A stretch of DNA of 64,000 nt from Ralstonia thomasii (GCF_958405895.1 NZ_CATZAR010000002.1); one strand, 5' to 3'. Positions 17,475-26,389 are shown, counted from the stretch's first letter. Notes: generated by a model from the sequence alone, not told the origin. Numbers and translations: made by a program.

Positions 17475-18749
17475 ATGGCGGACAAGAAAGGCTCGACTGG
17501 CGAAAAGCTGCTGTACTGCTCGTTTTGCGGCAAGAGCCAGCATGAGGTCAAAAAACTGATTGCCGGCCCCTCGGTCTTCATCTGCGATGAATGTATCGAC
17601 CTGTGCAACGAGATCATCCGGGACGAAGCCGCCATCTCCGAAAAGGAAGGTGGTCTGGCGGTCAAGTCCGATCTGCCCACACCGCATGAAATCCGCCAAA
17701 GCCTGGACCAATATGTGATCGGTCAGGAGCAGGCCAAGAAGATCCTGGCGGTCGCGGTCTACAACCATTACAAGCGTTTGAAGCACCTCGGCAAGAAGGA
17801 CGATGTCGAGCTGTCGAAGAGCAATATCCTGCTCATCGGGCCGACTGGCTCGGGCAAGACCCTGCTTGCTCAAACGCTGGCGCGTCTGTTGAACGTCCCG
17901 TTCGTCATCGCCGACGCCACCACGTTGACCGAAGCCGGCTACGTCGGCGAGGATGTCGAAAACATCATTCAGAAGTTGCTGCAGAACTGCAATTACGAGG
18001 TGGACAAAGCCCAACGCGGCATCGTCTACATCGACGAGATCGACAAGATTTCGCGCAAGTCTGACAACCCTTCCATCACCCGGGACGTTTCTGGCGAAGG
18101 CGTGCAACAGGCGCTGCTGAAGCTGGTGGAAGGGACGATGGCGTCGGTGCCTCCGCAAGGTGGCCGCAAGCATCCAAACCAGGACTTCCTGCAAGTTGAT
18201 ACGACCAACATCTTGTTCATCTGCGGCGGCGCGTTCGATGGTCTGGAAAAGATCATCATGCAGCGCTCCGACAAGACCGGTATCGGCTTCGGCGCGGAGG
18301 TGCAGAGCAAGGAAGAGCGCGACGTCAGCGAAGTTCTGCCGCAAGTGGAGCCGGAAGATCTCATCAAGTTCGGTCTGATTCCCGAGTTGATCGGCCGTCT
18401 GCCCGTGGTGGCGACGCTGGCCAAGCTCGACGAGGCTGCCTTGATGGAAATCCTGGTCGAACCCAAGAACGCAATCGTCAAGCAGTACCAGAAGCTGCTG
18501 GCAATGGAAGGGGTGGAGCTGGAGATTCGTCCGAGCGCGCTGACGGCAATTGCCCGCAAGGCGATCAAGCGCAAGACGGGGGCGCGCGGTCTGCGTTCCA
18601 TCGTTGAGCACGCTTTGATGGATGTGATGTATGACCTCCCCAACCACAAGGGTGTGCAAAAGGTGGTGATCGATGAAAGTACGATCTCTGACGAAGGCAA
18701 GCCCTTGCTGATTTACGAAGAGCAACCCAAGGTTGCAGGTTCCAACTGA
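17475..18749 (+). CDS. clpX: ATP-dependent unfoldase ClpX
   Basis: The 424-aa AAA+ protein has the N-terminal zinc finger formed by Cys15, Cys18, Cys37 and Cys40, Walker A GPTGSGKT at residues 122-129, a Walker B IVYIDEIDKI, and the GFGAEV loop region that precedes the ClpP-docking IGL/IGF-type loop. ClpX recognises tagged substrates, unfolds them and threads them into ClpP. It sits between clpP and lon with its own upstream and downstream terminators, so it is probably an independent transcription unit. Length and all motifs agree with the family. Confidence 0.98.
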   Translation: MADKKGSTGEKLLYCSFCGKSQHEVKKLIAGPSVFICDECIDLCNEIIRDEAAISEKEGGLAVKSDLPTPHEIRQSLDQYVIGQEQAKKILAVAVYNHYKRLKHLGKKDDVELSKSNILLIGPTGSGKTLLAQTLARLLNVPFVIADATTLTEAGYVGEDVENIIQKLLQNCNYEVDKAQRGIVYIDEIDKISRKSDNPSITRDVSGEGVQQALLKLVEGTMASVPPQGGRKHPNQDFLQVDTTNILFICGGAFDGLEKIIMQRSDKTGIGFGAEVQSKEERDVSEVLPQVEPEDLIKFGLIPELIGRLPVVATLAKLDEAALMEILVEPKNAIVKQYQKLLAMEGVELEIRPSALTAIARKAIKRKTGARGLRSIVEHALMDVMYDLPNHKGVQKVVIDESTISDEGKPLLIYEEQPKVAGSN

Positions 18750-18792
18750 CGCGAATGCCCGGCCGGGATGCGCCGTATGCATCCCCTGCAGG

Positions 18793-18820
18793 AAGCCGTT
18801 CGCTCGCGAGCGGCTTTTTT
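18793..18820 (+). terminator. Intrinsic terminator after clpX
   Basis: An 11-bp hairpin (AAGCCG...CGGCTT, one G:T pair) with a two-base loop is followed by six T. It lies 44 bases after the clpX stop and isolates clpX from lon. Confidence 0.88.
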
Positions 18821-18861
18821 GCTTCGGGAAACCGGGTCGGCATGCGACTTGCAGCAGCGGT

Positions 18862-18889
18862 CTTGTAAAACCGCCGCTGTGCCCAATTT
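18862..18889 (+). promoter_or_regulatory. Sigma-32 (heat-shock) type promoter for lon
   Basis: CTTGTAA at 18862-18868 and CCCAATTT at 18882-18889 are separated by 13 bases. This matches the heat-shock sigma factor consensus (CTTGAAA, 13-15 bases, CCCCATNT) with two or three mismatches. The -10 box ends 29 bases before the lon ATG. lon is a known sigma-32 target in proteobacteria. Placement and match are seen; activity is inferred. Confidence 0.65.
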
Positions 18890-18918
18890 AGCCCTTACAT
18901 GACTTTCTGGGGAAAATA

Positions 18919-21333
18919 ATGTCCGGAACCCAACTTTTACCCGCTGAGCAGATTCGCCTGCCGCTGTTGCCGCTGCGTGACGTCGTGGTGTTTCCGCACA
19001 TGGTGATTCCGCTGTTCGTGGGGCGCCCCAAATCCATCAAGGCGCTGGAAGCTGCGATGGAGGCGGGCAAGAGCATCATGCTCGTGGCGCAAAAGACTGC
19101 CGCCAAGGACGAGCCGACCGATAAGGATCTGTATGAGGTCGGCTGTATCGCCAACATTCTGCAGATGCTGAAGCTGCCGGACGGCACCGTGAAGGTGCTG
19201 GTCGAGGGCACGCAGCGCGCCAATATCCTGTCCGTCACCGACGACGAATCGCACTTCTTCTGCGAAGCTGTGCCCGTCGGCCCGGAACCCACTGAATCGG
19301 CTGAGACCGAGGCGCTGCGTCGCGCCATCGTGTCGCAGTTCGATCAGTACGTGAAGCTGAACAAGAAGATCCCGCCTGAAATCCTGACTTCGTTGTCGGG
19401 CATCGACGAGCCGGGTCGTCTGGCCGACACCATTGCTGCGCATCTGCCGATTAAGCTCGAGCAGAAGCAGAAGATTCTCGAGATGTTCAATGTGACCGAA
19501 CGTCTGGAGAGCCTGCTTTCGCAGCTGGAAGGCGAGATCGACATCCTGCAGGTGGAAAAGCGCATCCGTGGCCGCGTCAAGCGCCAGATGGAGAAGAGCC
19601 AGCGCGAGTACTACCTGAACGAGCAGGTCAAGGCCATCCAGAAGGAACTGGGCGAAGGCGAGGAAGGCGCCGATCTCGAAGAGCTGGACAAGAAGATCAA
19701 GGCCGCCCGCATGCCGAAGGAGGCCAAGAAGAAGGCCGAGTCCGAGTTCAAGAAGCTCAAGCTGATGTCGCCGATGTCGGCCGAGGCGACGGTCGTGCGC
19801 AACTACATCGACACGTTGGTTGGTCTGCCGTGGCGCAAGAAGAGCAAGGTGAACAACGATCTGTCGAACGCCGAGCAGGTGCTGGATCAGGACCACTATG
19901 GTTTGGAGAAGGTCAAGGAACGCATCCTTGAATACCTCGCGGTGCAACAGCGCGTCGACAAACTGAAGGCGCCGATCCTGTGCCTCGTGGGGCCGCCGGG
20001 GGTTGGCAAGACGTCGCTCGGGCAGTCGGTGGCGCGTGCAACGAACCGCAAGTTCGTGCGCATGGCGCTGGGTGGCGTGCGTGACGAGGCCGAGATTCGC
20101 GGTCACCGCCGTACGTACATCGGGTCGATGCCGGGCAAGATCCTGCAGAGCCTGACGAAGGTCGGCGTGCGCAATCCGTTGTTCCTGCTGGACGAGATCG
20201 ACAAGATGGGTGCGGATTTCCGCGGCGATCCGTCGTCGGCCCTGCTCGAAGTGCTGGACCCGGAACAGAACCACACGTTCCAGGACCACTACATCGAAGT
20301 GGACTTCGACCTGTCGGATGTGATGTTCGTGGCGACGTCGAACTCGCTGAACATTCCGGCGCCGCTGCTGGACCGGATGGAAGTGATTCGTCTGTCGGGC
20401 TACACGGAAGACGAAAAGGTCAACATCGCCCGTCGCTACTTGCTGCCCAAGCAGATCAAGAACAATGGTCTGAAAGAGGGCGAGATCGAGGTGACCGAAG
20501 CCGCGCTGCGCGACATCATCCGCTACTACACGCGGGAAGCTGGTGTGCGTTCCCTGGAACGCGAGGTCTCGAAGATCTGCCGCAAGGTCGTCAAGCAACT
20601 GCTGCTGAAGAAGGAAGCCAATACGTCCGTGAAGGTGGATTCGGACAACCTGGACAAATTCCTTGGCGTGCGTCGTTTCGACTTCGGTCTGGCCGGCAAG
20701 GAAGACCAGGTGGGCCAGGTGACTGGTTTGGCATGGACCGAAGTGGGCGGCGATCTGCTGACCATCGAGGCAGCGCTGATGCCGGGCAAGGGCAACATCA
20801 CCCGCACCGGTTCGTTGGGCGACGTGATGAAGGAGTCGGTTGAGGCTGCGCGGTCGGTGGTGCGTTCGCGTTCGGCACGGCTGGGTATCAAGGATGAGAT
20901 GTTCGAGAAGCGCGACATTCACATCCACGTGCCCGAAGGTGCGACGCCCAAGGATGGCCCTTCGGCGGGTATTGCGATGACGACGGCGCTGGTGTCGGTG
21001 CTGACCGGGATCCCGGTGCGCGCTGATGTGGCGATGACCGGCGAAATCACCCTGCGCGGCGAAGTGCTGCCGATCGGCGGCTTGAAGGAAAAGCTGCTGG
21101 CTGCACACCGCGGCGGCATCAAGCTGGCGCTGATTCCGGAGGAGAACGTCAAGGACTTGGCGGACATTCCGGACAACGTGAAGAACAGCATCGAGATTCA
21201 GCCGGTGCGCTGGATCGACAAGGTGCTGGAACTCGCGCTGGTGCGCAAGCCGGAGCCTCTTCCGGAGGAAGAAGCCAAGCCGGCGCCCGCCCAGGGCGAT
21301 GACGGCAAGTCGCAGGAAATGGTGCATCACTGA
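18919..21333 (+). CDS. lon: ATP-dependent protease Lon
   Basis: This 804-aa protein has the N-terminal substrate domain, a coiled middle region (about residues 190-300), Walker A GPPGVGKTS at 358-366 and the protease dyad Ser682 (DGPSAGIA) and Lys725 (LKEKLLAA), aligned with Ser679 and Lys722 of E. coli. GGGGA precedes the ATG. Lon degrades misfolded and regulatory proteins in the cytoplasm. The order lon-hupB-ppiD downstream is conserved across proteobacteria. A terminator after the stop and a heat-shock promoter before the start make it a separate unit. Confidence 0.98.
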   Translation: MSGTQLLPAEQIRLPLLPLRDVVVFPHMVIPLFVGRPKSIKALEAAMEAGKSIMLVAQKTAAKDEPTDKDLYEVGCIANILQMLKLPDGTVKVLVEGTQRANILSVTDDESHFFCEAVPVGPEPTESAETEALRRAIVSQFDQYVKLNKKIPPEILTSLSGIDEPGRLADTIAAHLPIKLEQKQKILEMFNVTERLESLLSQLEGEIDILQVEKRIRGRVKRQMEKSQREYYLNEQVKAIQKELGEGEEGADLEELDKKIKAARMPKEAKKKAESEFKKLKLMSPMSAEATVVRNYIDTLVGLPWRKKSKVNNDLSNAEQVLDQDHYGLEKVKERILEYLAVQQRVDKLKAPILCLVGPPGVGKTSLGQSVARATNRKFVRMALGGVRDEAEIRGHRRTYIGSMPGKILQSLTKVGVRNPLFLLDEIDKMGADFRGDPSSALLEVLDPEQNHTFQDHYIEVDFDLSDVMFVATSNSLNIPAPLLDRMEVIRLSGYTEDEKVNIARRYLLPKQIKNNGLKEGEIEVTEAALRDIIRYYTREAGVRSLEREVSKICRKVVKQLLLKKEANTSVKVDSDNLDKFLGVRRFDFGLAGKEDQVGQVTGLAWTEVGGDLLTIEAALMPGKGNITRTGSLGDVMKESVEAARSVVRSRSARLGIKDEMFEKRDIHIHVPEGATPKDGPSAGIAMTTALVSVLTGIPVRADVAMTGEITLRGEVLPIGGLKEKLLAAHRGGIKLALIPEENVKDLADIPDNVKNSIEIQPVRWIDKVLELALVRKPEPLPEEEAKPAPAQGDDGKSQEMVHH

Positions 21334-21359
21334 CACCGTAGCCTGCCGAGGTTGAAGAA

Positions 21360-21387
21360 GGGCCCGACATGTTCGGGCCCTTTTTCT
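21360..21387 (+). terminator. Intrinsic terminator after lon
   Basis: An 8-bp GC-rich stem (21360-21367 with 21373-21380, loop CATGT) followed by five T marks the end of lon. hupB starts about 100 bases further and needs its own promoter. Confidence 0.9.
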
Positions 21388-21490
21388 TTGCGCTGGCTGC
21401 GACATGTGGCACACAGTTCTTCGCCTTGACACGTCGATTGACGGCCACTTTAATGAATCCACACTAGCGGGTGTTCGGGGAGGTGGCACG

Positions 21491-21763
21491 ATGAACAAAA
21501 CAGATCTCATCGACCATGTGGCGACGCAAACTGACATGTCAAAAGCCGCGGCGGGTCGCGCCATCGACGCACTGATCGACGGCATCAAGGATGCGTTGTG
21601 CGAGGGCGGGTCGGTCACGCTGGTCGGCTTCGGGACATTCTTGGTCGGCAAGCGATCTTCGCGTAATGGACGCAACCCGCGCACGGGTGCCGCCATCACA
21701 ATCGAAGGCGGTAAGGTTGCGAAATTCAAACCTGGCAAAGCGCTGAAAGATGCGCTAAACTAA
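21491..21763 (+). CDS. hupB: DNA-binding protein HU-beta
   Basis: The 90-aa histone-like protein has the HU signature FGTFLVGKRSSRNGRNPRTG (about residues 47-66), the arm that inserts into the minor groove with its conserved RNP tip, and the closing FKPGKALKDALN. GGGGAGG upstream supports the ATG at 21491 rather than the longer frame. HU bends and compacts DNA as a dimer. The position between lon and ppiD is the conserved proteobacterial arrangement. Confidence 0.97.
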   Translation: MNKTDLIDHVATQTDMSKAAAGRAIDALIDGIKDALCEGGSVTLVGFGTFLVGKRSSRNGRNPRTGAAITIEGGKVAKFKPGKALKDALN

Positions 21764-21830
21764 CGGGCTTTGGTGCTCGTGGGTGACAACGCGGGCGCCG
21801 GACAGTCCGGCTCACGCCGGCAGTACGAAC

Positions 21831-21906
21831 GGGTGCTTAGCTCAGTTGGTAGAGCAGCGCCCTTACAAGGCGCGGGTCGGGAGTTCGAGCCTCTCAGCAC
21901 CCACCA
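21831..21906 (+). tRNA. tRNA-Val (anticodon UAC)
   Basis: A full cloverleaf can be drawn: acceptor GGGTGCT pairs with AGCACCC, D arm CTCAGTTGGTAGAG, anticodon stem GCGCC/GGCGC with loop CTTACAA (anticodon TAC), T arm with GTTCGAG, and an encoded CCA end. Length is 76 bases including CCA. Confidence 0.98.
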
Positions 21907-21950
21907 TCGTTCGTATTGCCGCTCACGTGTCGGGTGGTCCGACCCAATCT

Positions 21951-22027
21951 GGAGCGGTAGTTCAGTCGGTTAGAATACCGGCCTGTCACGCCGGGGGTCG
22001 CGGGTTCGAGTCCCGTCCGCTCCGCCA
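21951..22027 (+). tRNA. tRNA-Asp (anticodon GUC)
   Basis: Acceptor GGAGCGG pairs with CCGCTCC; the anticodon stem CCGGC/GCCGG encloses CTGTCAC (anticodon GTC); the T loop is GTTCGAG and CCA is encoded. The 77-base gene lies 44 bases after tRNA-Val and shares its transcript, closed by the terminator at 22037. Confidence 0.98.
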
Positions 22028-22036
22028 GATTTCTGT

Positions 22037-22070
22037 ACAAAGGCCCGATTCGTTCGGGCCTTTGTCTTTT
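22037..22070 (+). terminator. Intrinsic terminator after the tRNA pair
   Basis: A 12-bp perfect stem (22037-22048 with 22054-22065, loop TTCGT) and a T-rich tail end the tRNA-Val/tRNA-Asp transcript. Confidence 0.92.
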
Positions 22071-22185
22071 CAGCGGCGAATGCTTTGCAGGTCATGCCGG
22101 GACGCTGTGCCGCGATTGTCCGGAATGTCGGCGGCACCTGATAGAATCGCCGGATTTTCCATCTTCCATTCACCTCCGGTCCAGC

Positions 22186-24126
22186 ATGCTTGATTTCGTA
22201 CGTACGCATCGGCGCTTGATGTTTCTGGTGCTGCTGATTCTGGTGTTCCCGTCGTTCGTGTTCTTCGGCGTGCAGAGCTATTCGAGCTTCATGGACAGCT
22301 CGCATGACGCCGCCAAGGTCGACGGCAAAGTCATCTCGACCAACGAAGTCGACGCGCGCGTGCGCGAGCAGACCGAGCGCCTGCGCCAGATGCTTGGCGC
22401 GCAATATGATCCGCGCCAGTTCGAAGGTCCACAGATGCGCCGCGACGTGCTCGACGGCATCATTCAGCAACGCGTGCTGGCCAATGAAGTCGTGCGTGCG
22501 AACCTGACCATCTCGAACGAGAAGATTCGCGACACGATCCTGCAGATTCCGGCCGTGGCGGCGCTGCGCAAGCCGGATGGCTCCTTCGATCAGGAAGCCT
22601 ACGTACGGCTGCTGTCTGCGCAGAACATGACGCCCGAGCAGTTGGAAGGCAATCTGCGCTTCGAGCTCTCGCAGCAGCAGATTCCGCAATCGATCGTGTC
22701 GTCGGCGTTTGTGCCGAAGTCGCTGGTGGAGCGCCTCATCCAGGTACGCGATCAGCAACGCGAAGTTCAGACACTGCTGTTCAAGCCGGCCGACTACGCT
22801 GCAAAGGTCAATGCGGACGACAAGGCCATCCAGGCTTACTACGACGCGCACCAGCAGGAATTCTCTGTTCCGGAGCAAGTCAAGGCCGAGTATGTCGTGT
22901 TCTCGGGCGAAGAGATGATGAAGCAGATTCCGGTCACGCCCGAGCAGATCAAGGAGTACTACGATCAGAACGCTGCGCGCTTCAAGACACAGGAAGAACG
23001 CCGCGCCGCTCACATCCTGATCAAGCTGCCGGATAACGCCAAGCCTGCCGACAAGGAAGCCGCCAAGAAGAAGGCCGAAGAAGTCTTGGCCGAGGTGCGC
23101 AAGAATCCCGCGAGCTTTGCCGAGCTTGCCAAGAAGTACTCGGGTGATCCAGGCTCGGCCGCGCAGGGTGGCGAGCTGGGCTTCCTCGGCAAGGGCGCGA
23201 CTGTGCCGCCGTTCGAGAACGCGCTGTTTGCGCTCAAGCAGCCGGGCGACATCAGTGACGTGGTCCAAAGCGATTTTGGTTTCCACATCATCAAGCTGGA
23301 AGAAGTGAAGGGCGGCGGCGTGCAGCCCTTGGAAGCCGTGAAGCCTGAGCTTGAACGCGAACTGCGTACGCAACTCGCGAACAAGAAGTACTCGGAGCTG
23401 GCCGATGCGTTCTCCAACACGGTGGAAGATCAGTCCGACAGCCTGAAGCCGGTGGCTGACAAGCTCAAGCTGCAGATCCAGACGACCGACAACGTAACCC
23501 GCACCCCGAGCCCGGCGCAGTCCGGCAGCCCCATCGGCAACGACAAGGTGCTCAAGGCGCTGTTCGCTGACGACGTGATCAAGAATCACCGCAATACGGC
23601 CGCCATCCAAGTGGGCCCGACCACGCTGGTTGCAGCGCGCGCGGCGGAGTACCGCCCGGCCACGGTGAAGAAGCTGGCCGACGTGCGTGAACAGGTCAAG
23701 GCCAAGGTGATCGCCGAGCAAGCGGCTGCGCTGGCCAAGAAGGCTGGCGAAGAGAAGCTTGCCGCCGTGAAGCAGAGCAACAGCGCCGATGGCTTCGGTG
23801 CTGCACAGACGGTCTCGCGCCAGCAGGCGCAGGGCACGCCGCCGGCTGCACTGACAGCCATCCTGCGCGCGGATGCGACCAAGCTGCCGACCACCATTGG
23901 TGTCGACCTGGGTCCCCAGGGCTACGCGCTGTATCGCATCAACAAGGTGCTGCCGCCGGCCAATGTGGACGAGACGCGCCGTGCTGCCGATGCACAACAA
24001 CTGGCTCAGGCCGCTGGTCAGACCGAGTTCAACGCCTACTATGAAGCACTGAAGGCGCGCTCGAAGGTGAAGATCAACAGCAGCGCGGTCGACAGCAGTA
24101 AGCCAGCCAATACGGCAGAGGACTGA
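22186..24126 (+). CDS. ppiD: Membrane-anchored periplasmic chaperone PpiD
   Basis: The 646-aa protein has one N-terminal transmembrane anchor (about residues 11-31), a SurA-like N-terminal helical domain, a parvulin PpiC domain (about 265-365, with AAHILIKLPDNA and GDPGSAAQGGELGFLGKG) and a long helical C-terminal region. PpiD sits at the periplasmic exit of the Sec translocon and helps newly exported proteins. In many PpiD proteins the parvulin domain has little isomerase activity. It follows lon-hupB, the conserved order, with the two tRNAs inserted between. The start has no evident ribosome binding site, but MLDFVRTHRR is the family opening. Confidence 0.95.
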   Translation: MLDFVRTHRRLMFLVLLILVFPSFVFFGVQSYSSFMDSSHDAAKVDGKVISTNEVDARVREQTERLRQMLGAQYDPRQFEGPQMRRDVLDGIIQQRVLANEVVRANLTISNEKIRDTILQIPAVAALRKPDGSFDQEAYVRLLSAQNMTPEQLEGNLRFELSQQQIPQSIVSSAFVPKSLVERLIQVRDQQREVQTLLFKPADYAAKVNADDKAIQAYYDAHQQEFSVPEQVKAEYVVFSGEEMMKQIPVTPEQIKEYYDQNAARFKTQEERRAAHILIKLPDNAKPADKEAAKKKAEEVLAEVRKNPASFAELAKKYSGDPGSAAQGGELGFLGKGATVPPFENALFALKQPGDISDVVQSDFGFHIIKLEEVKGGGVQPLEAVKPELERELRTQLANKKYSELADAFSNTVEDQSDSLKPVADKLKLQIQTTDNVTRTPSPAQSGSPIGNDKVLKALFADDVIKNHRNTAAIQVGPTTLVAARAAEYRPATVKKLADVREQVKAKVIAEQAAALAKKAGEEKLAAVKQSNSADGFGAAQTVSRQQAQGTPPAALTAILRADATKLPTTIGVDLGPQGYALYRINKVLPPANVDETRRAADAQQLAQAAGQTEFNAYYEALKARSKVKINSSAVDSSKPANTAED

Positions 24127-24154
24127 TACGGCGTGCAGAGCACGTAGCCTGACG

Positions 24155-24186
24155 AAAAAGCCCCCTCAATAACGAGGGGGCTTTTT
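24155..24186. terminator. Bidirectional terminator between ppiD and lepB
   Basis: AAAAAGCCCCCTC at 24155-24167 pairs with 24174-24186, with loop AATAAC. A-run on the left and T-run on the right let it serve both the ppiD transcript and the convergent tesA-lepB transcript. Confidence 0.92.
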
Positions 24187-24210
24187 CTTTGCGTACTTTT
24201 TGGCGTTGCG

Positions 24211-24903
24211 CTAGTCCAGCGGCTTGCCCATGCGTGCGAGGCGCGGCATGTACAAGTGGTCTGGATCGAACGATAGGGCCACATGGGAAGCGCGGGCGAT
24301 CAGATTCTTGCGCGGTACGAGGCCGAAGTAGCGGGAGTCGCGGCTGTTGTCGCGGTTGTCACCCAGCATGAGGTAGTGGTCTTGCGGGACGGTGATGGGA
24401 CCGAAACTGCGCAGGGCACGCACCTCCGGCAAGACCATCACGGTGTGCTCCCGGCCCGGTAGCGCTTCCGACCGGAGTTCGTGCGGCAGCATCGCCGTTG
24501 CTTGCGGCAGCGCGCCGGGTGCGACGTCTGGCAGCGGCGCATAGGCCATGCGTCGGTGATTGATGTAGAGCGCTTCGTCACGCATTTCAACCACGTCGCC
24601 GGGCAGCCCGATGAGCCGCTTGACCAGCTTCGTGCCGTTTTCGGGCGAGGAGAAGACGACGACATCACCACGTCGGGGGTCGCTGCCGCGCTTGAGCCAG
24701 ACGGTGGTGGCCGGTACGCGCACCCCGTAAGCCAACCGGTTCATCAAGATGTAGTCGCCTTCGATGAGCGTGGGATTCATTGAGCCGCTCGGCACGACTG
24801 CCCAGTCCGCAATGCAGGCGCGGAAGGCAAAAAGCAGCGACATGCCGACCAGGAACCGCTTGTTGTCACGCGCTGCGCGCAGCCCGCTTGCCAGAAGCTT
24901 CAT
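24211..24903 (-). CDS. lepB: Signal peptidase I
   Basis: The 230-aa protein carries the catalytic Ser41 in PSGSMNPTL and Lys95 in KRLIGLPGD, the Ser/Lys dyad of type I signal peptidases, and the GDNRDNSRDSRYFG box near the C terminus. It has one N-terminal membrane segment (about residues 17-35) rather than the two of E. coli LepB. It cleaves signal peptides at the periplasmic face. The main lepB usually lies with lepA and rnc, which are not here, so this may be an extra copy; that cannot be tested inside the window. It is downstream of tesA on the same strand. Confidence 0.93.
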   Translation of the reverse strand: MKLLASGLRAARDNKRFLVGMSLLFAFRACIADWAVVPSGSMNPTLIEGDYILMNRLAYGVRVPATTVWLKRGSDPRRGDVVVFSSPENGTKLVKRLIGLPGDVVEMRDEALYINHRRMAYAPLPDVAPGALPQATAMLPHELRSEALPGREHTVMVLPEVRALRSFGPITVPQDHYLMLGDNRDNSRDSRYFGLVPRKNLIARASHVALSFDPDHLYMPRLARMGKPLD

Positions 24904-24987
24904 GGTGTTCGCCCGAGTGAGAGGTGGCCGCCGTGCCGGAGCTGGAAATCCGATGCGCCGGATGACGCCATCGGTGCGGCAGAAGGG

Positions 24988-25671
24988 TCATCTTCCGACC
25001 CGGGCTTTAAGGAGAGGTTCCAGTTTGGGCCACACGTTATCGAGCATCGTCGGCTGCGCTGCGGCAATGGGGTGGATGCGATCTTCCTGGAACCAGTCGG
25101 GCCGCTGCGCAACCCCTTCGAGCAGGAATGGCACCAGTGGCAGCTTGTACTGCTGCGCCAGCTTGCCGAACATGGCGAAGAAGCGCTCGCTGTAATCCGG
25201 GCCGTAGTTCGGCGGGATGCGCATGCCCACCAGCAGCACCTTCGCGCCAGCCGCTTGCGATGCTTCGATCATCGCCTTCATGTTGCCCTCGCTGGAGGCG
25301 AGCGACAGGCCGCGCAGCGCGTCGTTACCGCCCAGTTCGAGAATCACGACAGAGGGCTTTTCGCGGGCCAGCACGGCGGGCAAGCGCGAGCGGCCGCCGG
25401 CCGTGGTGTCGCCGCTGATGCTTGCATTGGCGACGCTATAATCGGGCTTCCGTTCTTTGAGGCGCCTGTCGAGCAACGCGACCCAGCCTGTGCCTTGCGC
25501 CAGGCCGTATCCCGCCGACAGGCTGTCACCCAGCACCACCACACGATGCGATGCCGGCGCGCCTTCTGCTGCAGCGGCCTGTGCGAGCGGCAGCATGCTG
25601 AACATGGCGAAGCCTAGTGCCGCTGCTAGTGACTTCACACTGCGCCTTCTACTACCTACCAGTCCAATCAT
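24988..25671 (-). CDS. tesA: Multifunctional acyl-CoA thioesterase/arylesterase (TesA, GDSL/SGNH)
   Basis: The 227-aa exported hydrolase has a signal peptide ending about AQAAAA (residues 30-35), block I GDSLS with nucleophile Ser50, block III GGND, and block V DRIHP with the catalytic Asp/His. These define SGNH hydrolases of the TesA/ArE type, which act in the periplasm on thioesters, esters and lysophospholipids. The ATG at 25671 has GGAAG six bases upstream. Its start codon overlaps that of ybbA on the opposite strand by two bases, the conserved divergent tesA-ybbA arrangement in an extreme form. Confidence 0.93.
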   Translation of the reverse strand: MIGLVGSRRRSVKSLAAALGFAMFSMLPLAQAAAAEGAPASHRVVVLGDSLSAGYGLAQGTGWVALLDRRLKERKPDYSVANASISGDTTAGGRSRLPAVLAREKPSVVILELGGNDALRGLSLASSEGNMKAMIEASQAAGAKVLLVGMRIPPNYGPDYSERFFAMFGKLAQQYKLPLVPFLLEGVAQRPDWFQEDRIHPIAAAQPTMLDNVWPKLEPLLKARVGR

Positions 25672-26380
25672 GTCGTCTTCCGCTACCTGGGTGATTGAAG
25701 TCGATTCGCTGCACAAGACCGTGCGCGATGCCACCGGTGAGTTGCCTATTCTGAGCGATGTTGCCTTCCGTGTGGAAAGGGGCGAGACACTGGCCATTGT
25801 TGGCGCTTCCGGCTCGGGCAAATCGACGTTGCTAGGGTTGCTCGCCGGCCTGGACTTGCCGACATCGGGTTCGGTCAAGCTGCTGGGCAACGACTTGTTC
25901 GTCTTGGATGAGGATGGCCGTGCGGCCGTGCGCGGCAGCCACGTGGGCTTTGTCTTCCAATCGTTCCAGCTGCTGCCCCATCTGACGGCGCTTGAGAACG
26001 TGATGTTGCCGCTGGAGTTGCAGGGCGACGTGAGCACCGCCGAAATGCGGCGTCGCGCAACGGTTCTGCTGGAGCGCGTTGGCCTGGGTGCGCGGCTGTC
26101 GCACTATCCAAAGACGCTTTCGGGCGGCGAACAGCAACGCGTGGCCTTGGCACGTGCGTTTGTGACCGAGCCCGACATTCTCTTTGCCGATGAACCGACC
26201 GGCAGTCTCGACACCGCCACGGGCGAGGCCGTGATCGCGCTGATGTTTGAACTCAACCGTAGTGCCGGCTCCACGCTGGTGCTGGTGACGCACGACCGCT
26301 CCGTGGCGGCGCGTTGCAGCCGCATTCTCACCATCGAAGCAGGGCATCTCGTGGGCGACGAGGCTGTCACCGAACTCTGA
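25670..26380 (+). CDS. ybbA: ABC transporter ATPase, YbbA/LolD-like
   Basis: The 236-aa ATPase has Walker A GASGSGKST at residues 45-53, Q-loop FQSFQLLPHL, signature LSGGEQQR and Walker B ILFADEPTGSLD, the MacB/LolD/YbbA subgroup. In E. coli YbbA pairs with the membrane protein YbbP, encoded next to it. Here the gene is followed after nine bases by pgi on the opposite strand, so no partner permease is adjacent. The ATG at 25670 overlaps the tesA start; a GTG at 25691 is an alternative that would leave 21 bases between the two genes. No ribosome binding site decides between them. Confidence 0.9.
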   Translation: MSSSATWVIEVDSLHKTVRDATGELPILSDVAFRVERGETLAIVGASGSGKSTLLGLLAGLDLPTSGSVKLLGNDLFVLDEDGRAAVRGSHVGFVFQSFQLLPHLTALENVMLPLELQGDVSTAEMRRRATVLLERVGLGARLSHYPKTLSGGEQQRVALARAFVTEPDILFADEPTGSLDTATGEAVIALMFELNRSAGSTLVLVTHDRSVAARCSRILTIEAGHLVGDEAVTEL

Positions 26381-26389
26381 ACGTTTGCG

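Noticed and set aside
18937..21738. 933-residue open frame opposite lon and hupB
   Set aside because: It mirrors high-GC codon bias of lon in the antisense frame, has no domain-like sequence and covers a known gene completely.
21797..21811. CCGGAC/GTCCGG dyad upstream of tRNA-Val as an operator
   Set aside because: Very short GC-only palindrome, expected by chance at this base composition.
21970..24000. 676-residue open frame opposite ppiD
   Set aside because: Antisense shadow of ppiD; also runs over the tRNA terminator.
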